Of a DNA stretch of 64,000 bases, positions 51,035-59,852 are shown piece after piece. The notes beneath the pieces are model-generated. The model had not been told where the DNA came from. It did no database searches and saw only the letters and a list, made by a program, of their open reading frames with translations. The stretch is from Rhizobium sp. BK650 (lineage in GTDB: Bacteria > Pseudomonadota > Alphaproteobacteria > Rhizobiales > Rhizobiaceae), in contig NZ_JACIBK010000001.1 in assembly GCF_014195325.1 (NCBI RefSeq), positions 62,001 to 126,000 on the forward strand, read 5' to 3'. The position numbers and the translations under genes are program-made. Position 1 is the first letter of the stretch. Each line of letters starts with the position of its first letter.

Positions 51035-52576
51035 ATGAGCATTGCTCCTGCATCACCGGCAACCCCGGTTGCCAATCGCGGCGCGATCACGGCCTGCGTC
51101 ATCTTGGCCGTCATCATGCAGGCGCTGGATACGACGATCGCCAACGTGGCGCTGCCCTATATCCAGGGCAGCGTTTCGGCGTCGGCCGACCAAATCAACT
51201 GGGTTCTGACGTCCTATATCGTCGCGGCCGCGATCATGACGCCGCCGTCGGGCTTCCTTGCCGCCAAGTTCGGCCGCAAGCGCGTGCTGCTGACGGCGAT
51301 CGTCGGTTTCGTCGTTGCTTCCGTGCTTTGCGGTCTGGCGCAGTCGCTGCCGCAGATCGTTGCTTTCCGCCTGCTGCAGGGCCTGTTCGGCGCCTCGCTG
51401 GTTCCACTTTCCCAGGGCATCCTCCTTGACATCTATTCCGTCGAGGAGCGTGGCTCGGCCATGGCCCTATTCGGCGTCTCGGTCATGGTCGGGCCGGTCC
51501 TCGGCCCTGTCATCGGCGGCTGGCTGACGGATAATATCAGCTGGCGCTGGGTCTTTTACATCAACGTGCCGATCGGGGCTCTCGCCTTTGCCGGCATCGT
51601 CATCTTCGTTTCGGAAACGAAGAGGGATGCGCTCGCCAAGCTGGACTGGTTCGGCTTCGGGATGATGAGCCTGTTTATCGCCTCACTGCAGCTCTTCCTT
51701 GACCGTGGCGAGCAGCTCGACTGGTTTTCCTCCGGCGAAATCATGATCGAAGCGATCGTCTGTGCCGCCGCTTTCTATCTGCTTCTGGTGCATACGCTGA
51801 CGGCGGAGAAATCCTTCGTCAATCCGCGACTGTTCCTCGACCAGAACTTTACTGTCAGCATGATCTTCATCTTCGTGATCGGCATCACCTATCTCGCCTC
51901 ACTGGCGCTGATGACGCCCTATCTGCAGACACTGATGGGTTATCCGGTCATTACGGCAGGCATCGTCATGGGGCCACGTGGCTTGGGCACCATGCTATGC
52001 ATGTTCATCGTCGGTCGACTGATCGGCAAGGTGGATACGCGCTGGCTGTTGCTGCTCGGCCTCGGCCTGACGGCCTGGGCGATGTATGACATGACCGGCT
52101 GGACGCCTGACGTGTCGCAGTGGACGATCGTGTCGGTTGGCTTCGTCCAGGGTGCGGGTCTCGGCTTCCTTTTCGTGCCGCTGACGACGATTGCTTTTGC
52201 AACGCTGCCGGCCCAGATGCGCGGCGATGGGACGGGCCTTTATAACCTGTCACGCAATATCGGCTCCTCGGTCGGCATCTCGATCGTCTCGGCACTGATC
52301 GTCGAGAACACGCAAAGCAATCACGAGTCGATTGCGGCCTATGTGACGCCGTTCAACAGAGCCTTCGATGCGACGGCAGCGCAGGGTCTCAGCCCGCTGA
52401 CCGCAGTCGGCCGCGCGGCCCTCAATGAGGTCATCACGCTGCAGTCGACCATCATCGCCTATATGGATGACTTCAAGCTGCTGATGCTGATGTCACTGGC
52501 AGTGATGCCGCTGGTGCTGCTGCTGCGCAAGCCTAAGGCCGCCCCAGCCATGGACCACAGTGCCGTCATGGAATGA
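51035..52576 (+). CDS. emrB: EmrB/QacA-type MFS drug:H+ antiporter (DHA2, 14 TMS)
   Basis: 513 residues with fourteen predicted membrane segments. Motif 'LDTTIANVALPYIQGSVSAS' in TM1, 'GFLAAKFGRKRVLL' (motif A) and 'LFGVSVMVGPVLGPVIGGWL' (motif C) define the DHA2 family. Exports hydrophobic drugs or uncouplers with EmrA. A strong terminator lies just past the stop, inside the coding sequence of the convergent DNA glycosylase. Confidence 0.95.
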   Translation: MSIAPASPATPVANRGAITACVILAVIMQALDTTIANVALPYIQGSVSASADQINWVLTSYIVAAAIMTPPSGFLAAKFGRKRVLLTAIVGFVVASVLCGLAQSLPQIVAFRLLQGLFGASLVPLSQGILLDIYSVEERGSAMALFGVSVMVGPVLGPVIGGWLTDNISWRWVFYINVPIGALAFAGIVIFVSETKRDALAKLDWFGFGMMSLFIASLQLFLDRGEQLDWFSSGEIMIEAIVCAAAFYLLLVHTLTAEKSFVNPRLFLDQNFTVSMIFIFVIGITYLASLALMTPYLQTLMGYPVITAGIVMGPRGLGTMLCMFIVGRLIGKVDTRWLLLLGLGLTAWAMYDMTGWTPDVSQWTIVSVGFVQGAGLGFLFVPLTTIAFATLPAQMRGDGTGLYNLSRNIGSSVGISIVSALIVENTQSNHESIAAYVTPFNRAFDATAAQGLSPLTAVGRAALNEVITLQSTIIAYMDDFKLLMLMSLAVMPLVLLLRKPKAAPAMDHSAVME

Positions 52577-52590
52577 CAGCCAAGACCCAC

Positions 52591-53211
52591 TCAGCGAAAC
52601 GGCTTACTTAGATATCGCGATCCCTGAATGCCGAAGCGCCACGGTGCTTCGGCATTTTTCGTGATGCCTATGCGCTTGCCCGAGACGATTGGCACGGGTG
52701 CAGACGGCGAGATCGCATAAGGCATTTGATCGAGCGCTCGATCATTGATGGAGATATCGATGCCGAGCGCCTGGCAAAGTTTGCCCGGGCCGCTGCAGAG
52801 CTGGGTCAGCACATCGGTGCCTCTTCGCTCCATCATGTCGGGCATCCCGATTTCCGGCTCCAGCGCACGGATTAGCACCGCCGAACCCGGCGTGCAGACA
52901 AAGTTCAGACACCAGTACATGCCGTAGATGCGGTAGATGTAGACATTGCCGGGACGGCCATACATGGCGCCGTTGCGCTTCGTCGGACCGCGGAAACTGT
53001 GGGAGGCTTCGTCGTCAGGGTTATAGGCTTCCGTCTCCGTGATCCGTCCGCCCGAACCGTTGACCGTCAGATGGTAACCGAGCAGATCGCGAGCGACTTC
53101 GATCGCATCGCGTTCGAAGAAATGGCGCAGGCTTTCCCCGGCGAGCGGGCCGGCGCCGATCGCGCCTTTGATCATCTCTATGCTCATGGAGATTGGCGAT
53201 ACCATTCCCAT
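52591..53211 (-). CDS. mpg: 3-methyladenine DNA glycosylase, AAG/Mpg family
   Basis: 206 residues, AAG fold. 'FFERDAIEVARDLLGYHLTV', catalytic Glu in 'ITETEAYNPDDEASHS', 'RNGAMYGRPGNVYIYRIYGM', 'LIRALEP', 'LCSGPGKLCQALGI' are all diagnostic. It excises 3-methyladenine and other alkylated purines from DNA in base excision repair. The start may be ATG 53211 or the internal ATG at 53187; neither has a strong ribosome-binding site. Single gene, convergent with emrB. Confidence 0.94.
   Translation of the reverse strand: MGMVSPISMSIEMIKGAIGAGPLAGESLRHFFERDAIEVARDLLGYHLTVNGSGGRITETEAYNPDDEASHSFRGPTKRNGAMYGRPGNVYIYRIYGMYWCLNFVCTPGSAVLIRALEPEIGMPDMMERRGTDVLTQLCSGPGKLCQALGIDISINDRALDQMPYAISPSAPVPIVSGKRIGITKNAEAPWRFGIQGSRYLSKPFR
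52629..52659 (+). terminator. emrB terminator embedded in the mpg coding sequence
   Basis: Perfect 9-bp stem TGCCGAAGC (52629-52637) / GCTTCGGCA (52646-52654), eight-base loop, then TTTTT. It lies 53 bases after the emrB stop but within the 3' codons of the opposite-strand DNA glycosylase gene. Confidence 0.8.
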
Positions 53212-53274
53212 CGACCGTCTGTCACCCGAACAATGTATGGCTCGTTACTTCAACAGTATCATTTCGGCGCGGAT

Positions 53275-54523
<1,249 letters not shown>

Positions 54524-54542
54524 ATTATTTTGTTCGTGTTTC

Positions 54543-54578
54543 GCGGATAGTGATGTCGAATAATGACCGATTATCCGC
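54543..54578. promoter_or_regulatory. Inverted repeat in LysR/SDR divergent region
   Basis: GCGGATA (54543-54549) and TATCCGC (54572-54578), perfect 7-base arms 22 bases apart. It lies centrally between the divergent starts (54523 and 54645), consistent with a LysR recognition site used for both autoregulation and target activation. Confidence 0.5.
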
Positions 54579-54644
54579 CAAATGAAAAGGGACATCTTCT
54601 TCTCATCGAAAGGGCGCTGCGGTGCCGAACCAAAGGAGAAGAAA

Positions 54645-55385
54645 ATGTCTGCCAATCAAAACAAGGTCGCTCTCGTCACCGGCGCTTCCCGTGGCATCGG
54701 TGCTTCGATTGCAGAGCGTCTCGCAAAGGACGGTTTCACCGTCGTCATCAACTATGCCGGCAACGCTGCGCTCGCCGAAGAGCTCGCCCAGAAGATCGAG
54801 AAAGCCGGCGGGAAGGCACTGACGGCACAGGGCGATGTCGCCGATACGGAGGCTGTGCGCCGCATGTTCGACGCGGCAGAGGCAGCCTTCGGCGGTGTCG
54901 ACGTCCTCGTCAACAATGCCGGTATCATGTTGCTCTCGCGCCTTGCCGATGTCGATGACGCCACCTTCGATCGCCAGATCAGCGTCAACCTCAAGGGCAC
55001 GTTCAATACGCTGCGTGAGGCTGCCAAGCGTCTACGTGACGGTGGCCGGGTCATCAACTTCTCAAGCTCGGTCGTCGGCCTGAAGCCGGAAACCTACAGC
55101 GTCTACGCCGCCACCAAGGCGGCCGTGGAGACGATGGGGGCCATCCTGTCCAAGGAAATGCGTGGCCGTCATATCACCGTCAATACGGTTGCTCCCGGCC
55201 CGACGGCCACCGACCTCTTCCTCACCGGTAAGAGCGACGAGCTGATCGAGCGCCTTGCCAAGGCCAACCCCCTCGAGCGCCTGGGTACGCCCGAGGATAT
55301 TGCCGGCGTCGTTGCCTTCCTCGCCGGCCCTGACGGCGCCTGGGTTAACGGTCAGGTGCTGCGCGCCAACGGCGGCATGGTCTGA
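54645..55385 (+). CDS. SDR-family oxidoreductase
   Basis: 246 residues, classical SDR. 'TGASRGIGASIAERL', 'NNAGIM', catalytic Ser in 'NFSSSVVGL', YxxxK as YAATK, 'PGPTATDLF' and C-terminal 'WVNGQVLRANGGMV'. ATG 54645 is preceded by AAAGGAGAAG. FabG-like, so the substrate could be a ketone, a 3-oxoacyl compound or a quinone. Under likely control of the divergent LysR gene. Confidence 0.94.
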   Translation: MSANQNKVALVTGASRGIGASIAERLAKDGFTVVINYAGNAALAEELAQKIEKAGGKALTAQGDVADTEAVRRMFDAAEAAFGGVDVLVNNAGIMLLSRLADVDDATFDRQISVNLKGTFNTLREAAKRLRDGGRVINFSSSVVGLKPETYSVYAATKAAVETMGAILSKEMRGRHITVNTVAPGPTATDLFLTGKSDELIERLAKANPLERLGTPEDIAGVVAFLAGPDGAWVNGQVLRANGGMV

Positions 55386-55485
55386 CGCAAATGCGTGGCG
55401 GTGCCGCACCGCCACGCTCTTCCCTCGCATTCTTTCCGTCAACCCCATTCGAATAGCCAGCCCCCCGAATAGAAGGAATAGGATC

Positions 55486-56388
55486 ATGAGCAAGCAAGTC
55501 ATCGTCATCACCGGTGCTTCAAGCGGTTTCGGCGCTCTTGCAGCCCGCGCGCTCGCCAAGGAAGGCCACACCGTGTACGCATCGATGCGTGAGACCGAAG
55601 GCCGCAACCGGCCGCAGGTCGAGGCAGTCGAAGCCTTCTCCAAAGAAAACGGCGTCGAGCTGAAAGCCGTCGAACTGGATGTCGCGTCCGATGTCTCCGT
55701 CGAAGCCGGTATCGCCACGGTGATCGCCGCCGAAAGCCACATCGATACAATCATCCACAATGCCGGCCACATGTCCTTCGGCCCGGCCGAAGCATTTACG
55801 CCGGAGCAATATGCCGAACTTTTCGATATCAACGTGCTTTCCACCCAACGCGTGAATCGGGCAGTGCTGCCGCACCTGCGCAAACAGGGCAGGGGTCTCA
55901 TTGTCTGGGTTTCCTCATCGAGCACCCGTGGCGGTACACCTCCCTACCTTGCTCCCTATTTCGCTGCCAAGGCTGCCATGGACTCGCTTGCCGTCTCCTA
56001 TGCCAGTGAATTGACCCGTTGGGGTATCGAAACCGCAATCATCGTTCCCGGCGCCTTCACCAAGGGCACAAACCACTTCGCCCATTCCGGTTCACCGGCT
56101 GATACGGCGCGCGCTGCCGACTATAATGAAGGTCCTTACAAGGGCCTGTCGGAACAAGCGCTGAAGGGTCTTGCTTCGCTCGAACCTGAGGACGCAGATG
56201 CCTCCGCCGTCGCGACGGCCATCGCCGATGTGGTGAACATGCCCTTCGGCAAGCGGCCGTTCCGCACCCATATCGATCCGTCCGAAGATGGGGCTGAGAT
56301 TGTCAACGGCGTTGCAGATCGTGTGCGTGCCGAACTCTTCCGCCGCATCGGCATCGAGGATCTGCTGAAGCCTGTTATCAACGGATAA
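55486..56388 (+). CDS. SDR-family oxidoreductase, extended form
   Basis: 300 residues. 'TGASSGFGALAARALAKEGH', 'HNAGHM', catalytic Ser in 'WVSSSSTRGG', YxxxK as YFAAK, then about 90 extra C-terminal residues compared with the previous SDR. AGAAGGAA precedes ATG 55486. It follows the other SDR by 100 bases on the same strand, so it may share its transcript. The family is sure, the substrate is not known. Confidence 0.93.
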   Translation: MSKQVIVITGASSGFGALAARALAKEGHTVYASMRETEGRNRPQVEAVEAFSKENGVELKAVELDVASDVSVEAGIATVIAAESHIDTIIHNAGHMSFGPAEAFTPEQYAELFDINVLSTQRVNRAVLPHLRKQGRGLIVWVSSSSTRGGTPPYLAPYFAAKAAMDSLAVSYASELTRWGIETAIIVPGAFTKGTNHFAHSGSPADTARAADYNEGPYKGLSEQALKGLASLEPEDADASAVATAIADVVNMPFGKRPFRTHIDPSEDGAEIVNGVADRVRAELFRRIGIEDLLKPVING

Positions 56389-56504
56389 CCGTCTGTCGCA
56401 AAGTTGTGAACGGCAGCCCCTTACTATCCCGCCAAGCGCACCTATATCAGCATAGACGGAGGCGGACGGTTTTCCTGCTGTCGGTCTCCTGACCTCCACT
56501 CCAG

Positions 56505-56539
56505 GGCCTGCCGCGCCTTTTCCTGCGGCGCGACAGGCC
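56505..56539 (+). terminator. Hairpin terminator after the SDR pair
   Basis: GGCCTG-c-CGCGCC pairs with GGCGCG-a-CAGGCC (56505-56539) across a nine-base loop: 12 bp with one mismatch. It is followed by CAAGTTTC rather than a full T run. It is in the 216-base gap between the convergent SDR and LysR genes. Confidence 0.55.
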
Positions 56540-56562
56540 TCAAGTTTCAGACATCAGATCAA

Positions 56563-56603
56563 GCCCGTGACGGTTATCCCTCCCATCACGGGCTGCTTCT
56601 TTT
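56563..56603 (+). terminator. Second terminator-like hairpin
   Basis: Perfect 8-bp stem GCCCGTGA (56563-56570) / TCACGGGC (56586-56593), 15-base loop, then TGCTTCTTTTG on the plus strand. It abuts the end of the convergent LysR gene and probably backs up the preceding hairpin. Confidence 0.6.
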
Positions 56604-56604
56604 G

Positions 56605-57516
56605 TCAGCGCGCGTTGAGTTTGGCGTCTGCCAACAGTTTCACCAGCCAATCGACGAAGACGCGGACCTTGTTGCTGAGATGCCGGTTCGGCGGATAGAC
56701 GACGTAAAGCGGCAGCGACTCGCGCGTCCATTCAGTCAATGTCTGAACCAGTTCCCCCTTTGCCAATGGCTCGCGCGCCATGAAGATCGGGATTTGGGCG
56801 AGGCCTAGGCCGGCGAGCGCCGCCGTCATGTAGGTGCGGCTATCGTTTACGGAGAGAATGTAGCGCGGCTTGACTTCGATGATCTCGTTGCCCTTGCGGA
56901 ATTCGAACGGTACCGTGCGATTGTTCTGTGCACGGAAATAGTTGACCGAATAATGTTCGGTTTCAAGCTCTTCCGGCCGTTGCGGCAGGCCGAATTTCTC
57001 TACATAGAGGGGTGCGGCGCAAGTGATCATTTCGATTTCGGAAACGCGTCTTGCAATTAGGGACTGATCGGCCGGAGTGCCGGCACGCAACGCACAGTCG
57101 ACGTTTTCCGCAAGATAGTCGACGGTGCGGTCGCCGACGCCGAGGTCGATGCGGATATCGGGATAACGTTGATAAAAGTCGCAGAGCGCCGGTACCAGGA
57201 TGGAATCGGCAAAGGCACCGGCCATCTCGACGCGTAGTCTTCCCGTCGGCAGACTTTGCGAATTGGAAAGGCTGCCGTCCAGTTCTTCTAGCTCGGAAAT
57301 GATCTGCGCGGCGCGTTCGTAATACAGGGCCCCGTCCGTCGTCACCATGACACGGCGTGTGGTACGGTTGAGAAGCTTGGTGCGCAGATGCGCTTCAAGC
57401 CCCTGGATGAGATTGGTCACCGTCGCCTTGGGCATGGCGAGCATGTCGGCGGCGCGGGTGAAATTGCCCGTCTCCACTACGCGGATGAAGACGCGCATTG
57501 CCGAGAGCTGATCCAT
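56605..57516 (-). CDS. LysR-family transcriptional regulator
   Basis: 303 residues from ATG 57516; the same frame stays open far upstream through the promoter and hydrolase gene, which is shadow. Winged helix 'MDQLSAMRVFIRVVETGNFT' and 'MPKATVTNLIQGLEAHLRTK', effector domain 'LRVEMAGAFADSILVPALCD'. It resembles the LysR protein encoded at 53609-54523 in overall layout. Divergent from the hydrolase-RND operon, which it probably controls. Confidence 0.94.
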   Translation of the reverse strand: MDQLSAMRVFIRVVETGNFTRAADMLAMPKATVTNLIQGLEAHLRTKLLNRTTRRVMVTTDGALYYERAAQIISELEELDGSLSNSQSLPTGRLRVEMAGAFADSILVPALCDFYQRYPDIRIDLGVGDRTVDYLAENVDCALRAGTPADQSLIARRVSEIEMITCAAPLYVEKFGLPQRPEELETEHYSVNYFRAQNNRTVPFEFRKGNEIIEVKPRYILSVNDSRTYMTAALAGLGLAQIPIFMAREPLAKGELVQTLTEWTRESLPLYVVYPPNRHLSNKVRVFVDWLVKLLADAKLNAR

Positions 57517-57533
57517 CGGTTCAAGTCCGCAGT

Positions 57534-57632
57534 TTGCATTGCAACATTGTTCGGGATTTGGAATAGTGTAATCGCGATATCGCTTCTTATTCCCTGATTT
57601 GAATAACAATATCTTTTTATTGCAAAATGCAA
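57534..57632. promoter_or_regulatory. Divergent LysR/RND control region with repeated TTGCA dyads
   Basis: TTGCA-T-TGCAA (57534-57544) lies near the LysR start and TTGCA-AAA-TGCAA (57620-57632) near the hydrolase start. GCGATATCGC, a perfect palindrome, is between them (57574-57583). The shared half-sites at both ends suggest one regulator acting on both promoters. Confidence 0.5.
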
Positions 57633-57681
57633 GAGGCGGACGTTGTCCCTCGAATGCAAAAGTAGCGAAGAGATAGAGACG

Positions 57682-58494
57682 ATGGTGCCCGAAATCAAAG
57701 ACATGGTGCTGGAAAAGGTGGCCGCCGGCCCCGTTTCTGCGCGTGTCTATATGGGCGCCGATTTCGGCAAGGGTCCGCCGATCGTCCTCTATCTGCATGG
57801 AGGAGCGTTTCTGGACAACGATCCGAAGGCCGATCGTCCGATTGCAAACAGCCTCGCAAAAGCCGGTGCGATAGTGGTTTCCGCCGACTACAGTACGCTT
57901 TCGGGTAACGTCTTTCCGAAGGCGCTCGAAGTTTCCTACTCGATCTTTTCTTACCTTGCCCTCAAGAAGGCTGGTCTCGGCGACCGCAAGTCGCTGCTTT
58001 TCGTTGCCGGCGAAGAGGCAGGCGGTAACGTCGCCGCCGGTGTTGCGTTGAAAGCGCGTGACCAGATGCCGGATTCGCTCGACGGCCAGATCCTGCTTTC
58101 TCCTCTTCTCGACCCGTTCATGGGAACGTCTTCGATCCGCAAGGCGGACAAGATCGGCATGCGCCAACGCTGGACGGAAGGCTGGAGCCATTATCTGAGT
58201 GGTGGCGGCTGCCATCCCTATGCTGCGCCGTGTCTCTGTTCGCGCATATCAGGTGTTGCGCCGGCGCTAATTTTTACAGCGGAGGATGATCCGCTGCACG
58301 ACGAAACTGTCGGTTACGCCGCTCGCCTGAAGAAGGCCGGCGTTGGCGTGCGCCAGCATGTTCTCCCCGCCGGGACAGGCTGGCCTTCAATTTATGGCGG
58401 AAAATCTGAGGGAACTTCGACCTGGCAGGACAACGTCAGCCGCCATTTTGGAGATTTCCTTCAGGACGTGAGCGTTCAGCCACAATTGCATTGA
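57682..58494 (+). CDS. Alpha/beta-hydrolase-fold protein, probably catalytically inactive
   Basis: 270 residues from ATG 57682, HSL/acetyl-esterase-like alpha/beta fold. The oxyanion-hole motif HGGA is at 39-42 ('VLYLHGGAF'). At the nucleophile elbow, where active members have GDSAGG, this protein reads GEEAGG (110-115), so Ser is Glu112. The acid Asp is kept in 'AEDDPLHDE', but the C-terminal His position reads 'GTGWPSIYG' without His. I infer a non-catalytic binding or regulatory protein. It is followed by the RND adaptor and pump genes on the same strand. Confidence 0.85.
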   Translation: MVPEIKDMVLEKVAAGPVSARVYMGADFGKGPPIVLYLHGGAFLDNDPKADRPIANSLAKAGAIVVSADYSTLSGNVFPKALEVSYSIFSYLALKKAGLGDRKSLLFVAGEEAGGNVAAGVALKARDQMPDSLDGQILLSPLLDPFMGTSSIRKADKIGMRQRWTEGWSHYLSGGGCHPYAAPCLCSRISGVAPALIFTAEDDPLHDETVGYAARLKKAGVGVRQHVLPAGTGWPSIYGGKSEGTSTWQDNVSRHFGDFLQDVSVQPQLH

Positions 58495-58541
58495 CGACGA
58501 ACTGATTTTTTACGGCCGTTTGGGCCGCAAGGAGAGTACCA

Positions 58542-59732
58542 ATGACGTCCAAAAATAAGCGCTGGGCCCTTGTGGGCGCCGGCCTGGGCCTAGTTGCGTC
58601 CGTTTCGGCCGCAGCGATCTTTTTCGAACTGCCGATGAGCGCAACCGCTACGGCCGCCTCCGAGCCTGCGCAGCCTCCAGCTGTGCCGGTAACAGTTGCT
58701 GTCGTCGCTAGCCGCGACGTGACGAACTGGGAGAGCTTCTCCGGTCGACTGGAAGCTATCGACCGCGTGCAGGTCCGTCCTCGCGTTGGAGGCGCGATCC
58801 AGTCCGTGCATTTCCGCGAAGGCGCCTTGGTGAAACAGGGCGACCTGTTGTTTACCATCGATCCGGCTCCCTATCAGGCGGCCGTCTCGCAGGCACAGGG
58901 TCAGGTCGCTTCGGCCGAAGCCAAGGTCAGCCTGGCGCAGACCGAGCTCGATCGCGGCCGCCGTCTCTCGGACAACCGGACGATCTCGCAGAGCGATCTC
59001 GACCAGCGTCAGAGCACCCTGGCGGAAGCCCGGGCGAGCTTGCGCTCTGCGCAGGCGGCGCTCCAGTCCGCTCAACTCGATCTTGACTACACACAGGTAC
59101 GTGCTCCGGTTTCCGGGCGTATTGGCAAGATCGAGGTCACGGTCGGCAACATTGTCGCGGCCGGTTCGGCTTCGCCCGAGTTGACGACCCTCGTCTCCGT
59201 CGATCCGATCTATGCGAGCTTCAATGCAAGCGAAGAGATGGTCACGAAGGCTCTCTCCGAGCTTCCGGCAACTAACGCGGCACTGCCGGCCGTCGAGCAG
59301 ATTCCGGTTGAAATCGGCACGCTCGCCGATGAGGGGACGCCGATCAAGGGCAAGCTGCAGCTCGTCGACAACGAGGTTGACGCCGCCAGCGGCACCATTG
59401 CAGTGCGGGCAGTCTTCGACAATCCCGGTGGCAGGCTGATCCCCGGCCAGTTCGTGCGGGTGCGTATGGGTCAGCCGAAGGCCGAGAACAAGATCGTCAT
59501 CAGTGACCGCGCGGTCGGCACCGACCAGGACAAGAAATTCGTCTTCGTCGTGGATGATCAGAACAAGGTCAACTACCGGCAGATCAAGCTCGGTGCGCTT
59601 TTCGATGGCCAGCGCGTGGTCGAAGGGGGCCTCGAAGTCGGAGACAAGATCGTCGTCAATGGCCTTCAGCGTATCCGTCCGGGTGCAGTCGTAGCGCCCC
59701 AGATGGAAGAGAAGGTCGCGACCGCTCAGTAG
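58542..59732 (+). CDS. RND efflux periplasmic adaptor (membrane fusion protein)
   Basis: 396 residues. N-terminal membrane/signal segment 'WALVGAGLGLVASVSAAAIF', then lipoyl-like halves ('VRPRVGGAIQSVHFREGALV', 'YTQVRAPVSGRIGKIEVTVG') around a coiled-coil hairpin, and the membrane-proximal domain 'IVVNGLQRIRPGAVVAPQ'. AAGGAGAG precedes the ATG. Partner of the pump encoded 120 bases downstream. Related to, but clearly diverged from, the adaptor at 47685-48860. Confidence 0.95.
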   Translation: MTSKNKRWALVGAGLGLVASVSAAAIFFELPMSATATAASEPAQPPAVPVTVAVVASRDVTNWESFSGRLEAIDRVQVRPRVGGAIQSVHFREGALVKQGDLLFTIDPAPYQAAVSQAQGQVASAEAKVSLAQTELDRGRRLSDNRTISQSDLDQRQSTLAEARASLRSAQAALQSAQLDLDYTQVRAPVSGRIGKIEVTVGNIVAAGSASPELTTLVSVDPIYASFNASEEMVTKALSELPATNAALPAVEQIPVEIGTLADEGTPIKGKLQLVDNEVDAASGTIAVRAVFDNPGGRLIPGQFVRVRMGQPKAENKIVISDRAVGTDQDKKFVFVVDDQNKVNYRQIKLGALFDGQRVVEGGLEVGDKIVVNGLQRIRPGAVVAPQMEEKVATAQ

Positions 59733-59737
59733 ATTTG

Positions 59738-59760
59738 CGCCTCCTTCCCTCGGGGAGGCG
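59738..59760. other. Intercistronic hairpin, adaptor to pump
   Basis: Perfect 7-bp stem CGCCTCC / GGAGGCG with a nine-base loop, five bases after the adaptor stop. No T run; the pump gene follows, so it is more likely a stabiliser or attenuator. The 120-base gap holds no gene. Confidence 0.5.
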
Positions 59761-59852
59761 GCCGTCGTCCCAGATAACATGACCTGCCGGTGCGGCTTGG
59801 AGCCACCGGCAAGGGACTTTGCATCCATGTTCACCCCGGAGAGGGCCTTGAA

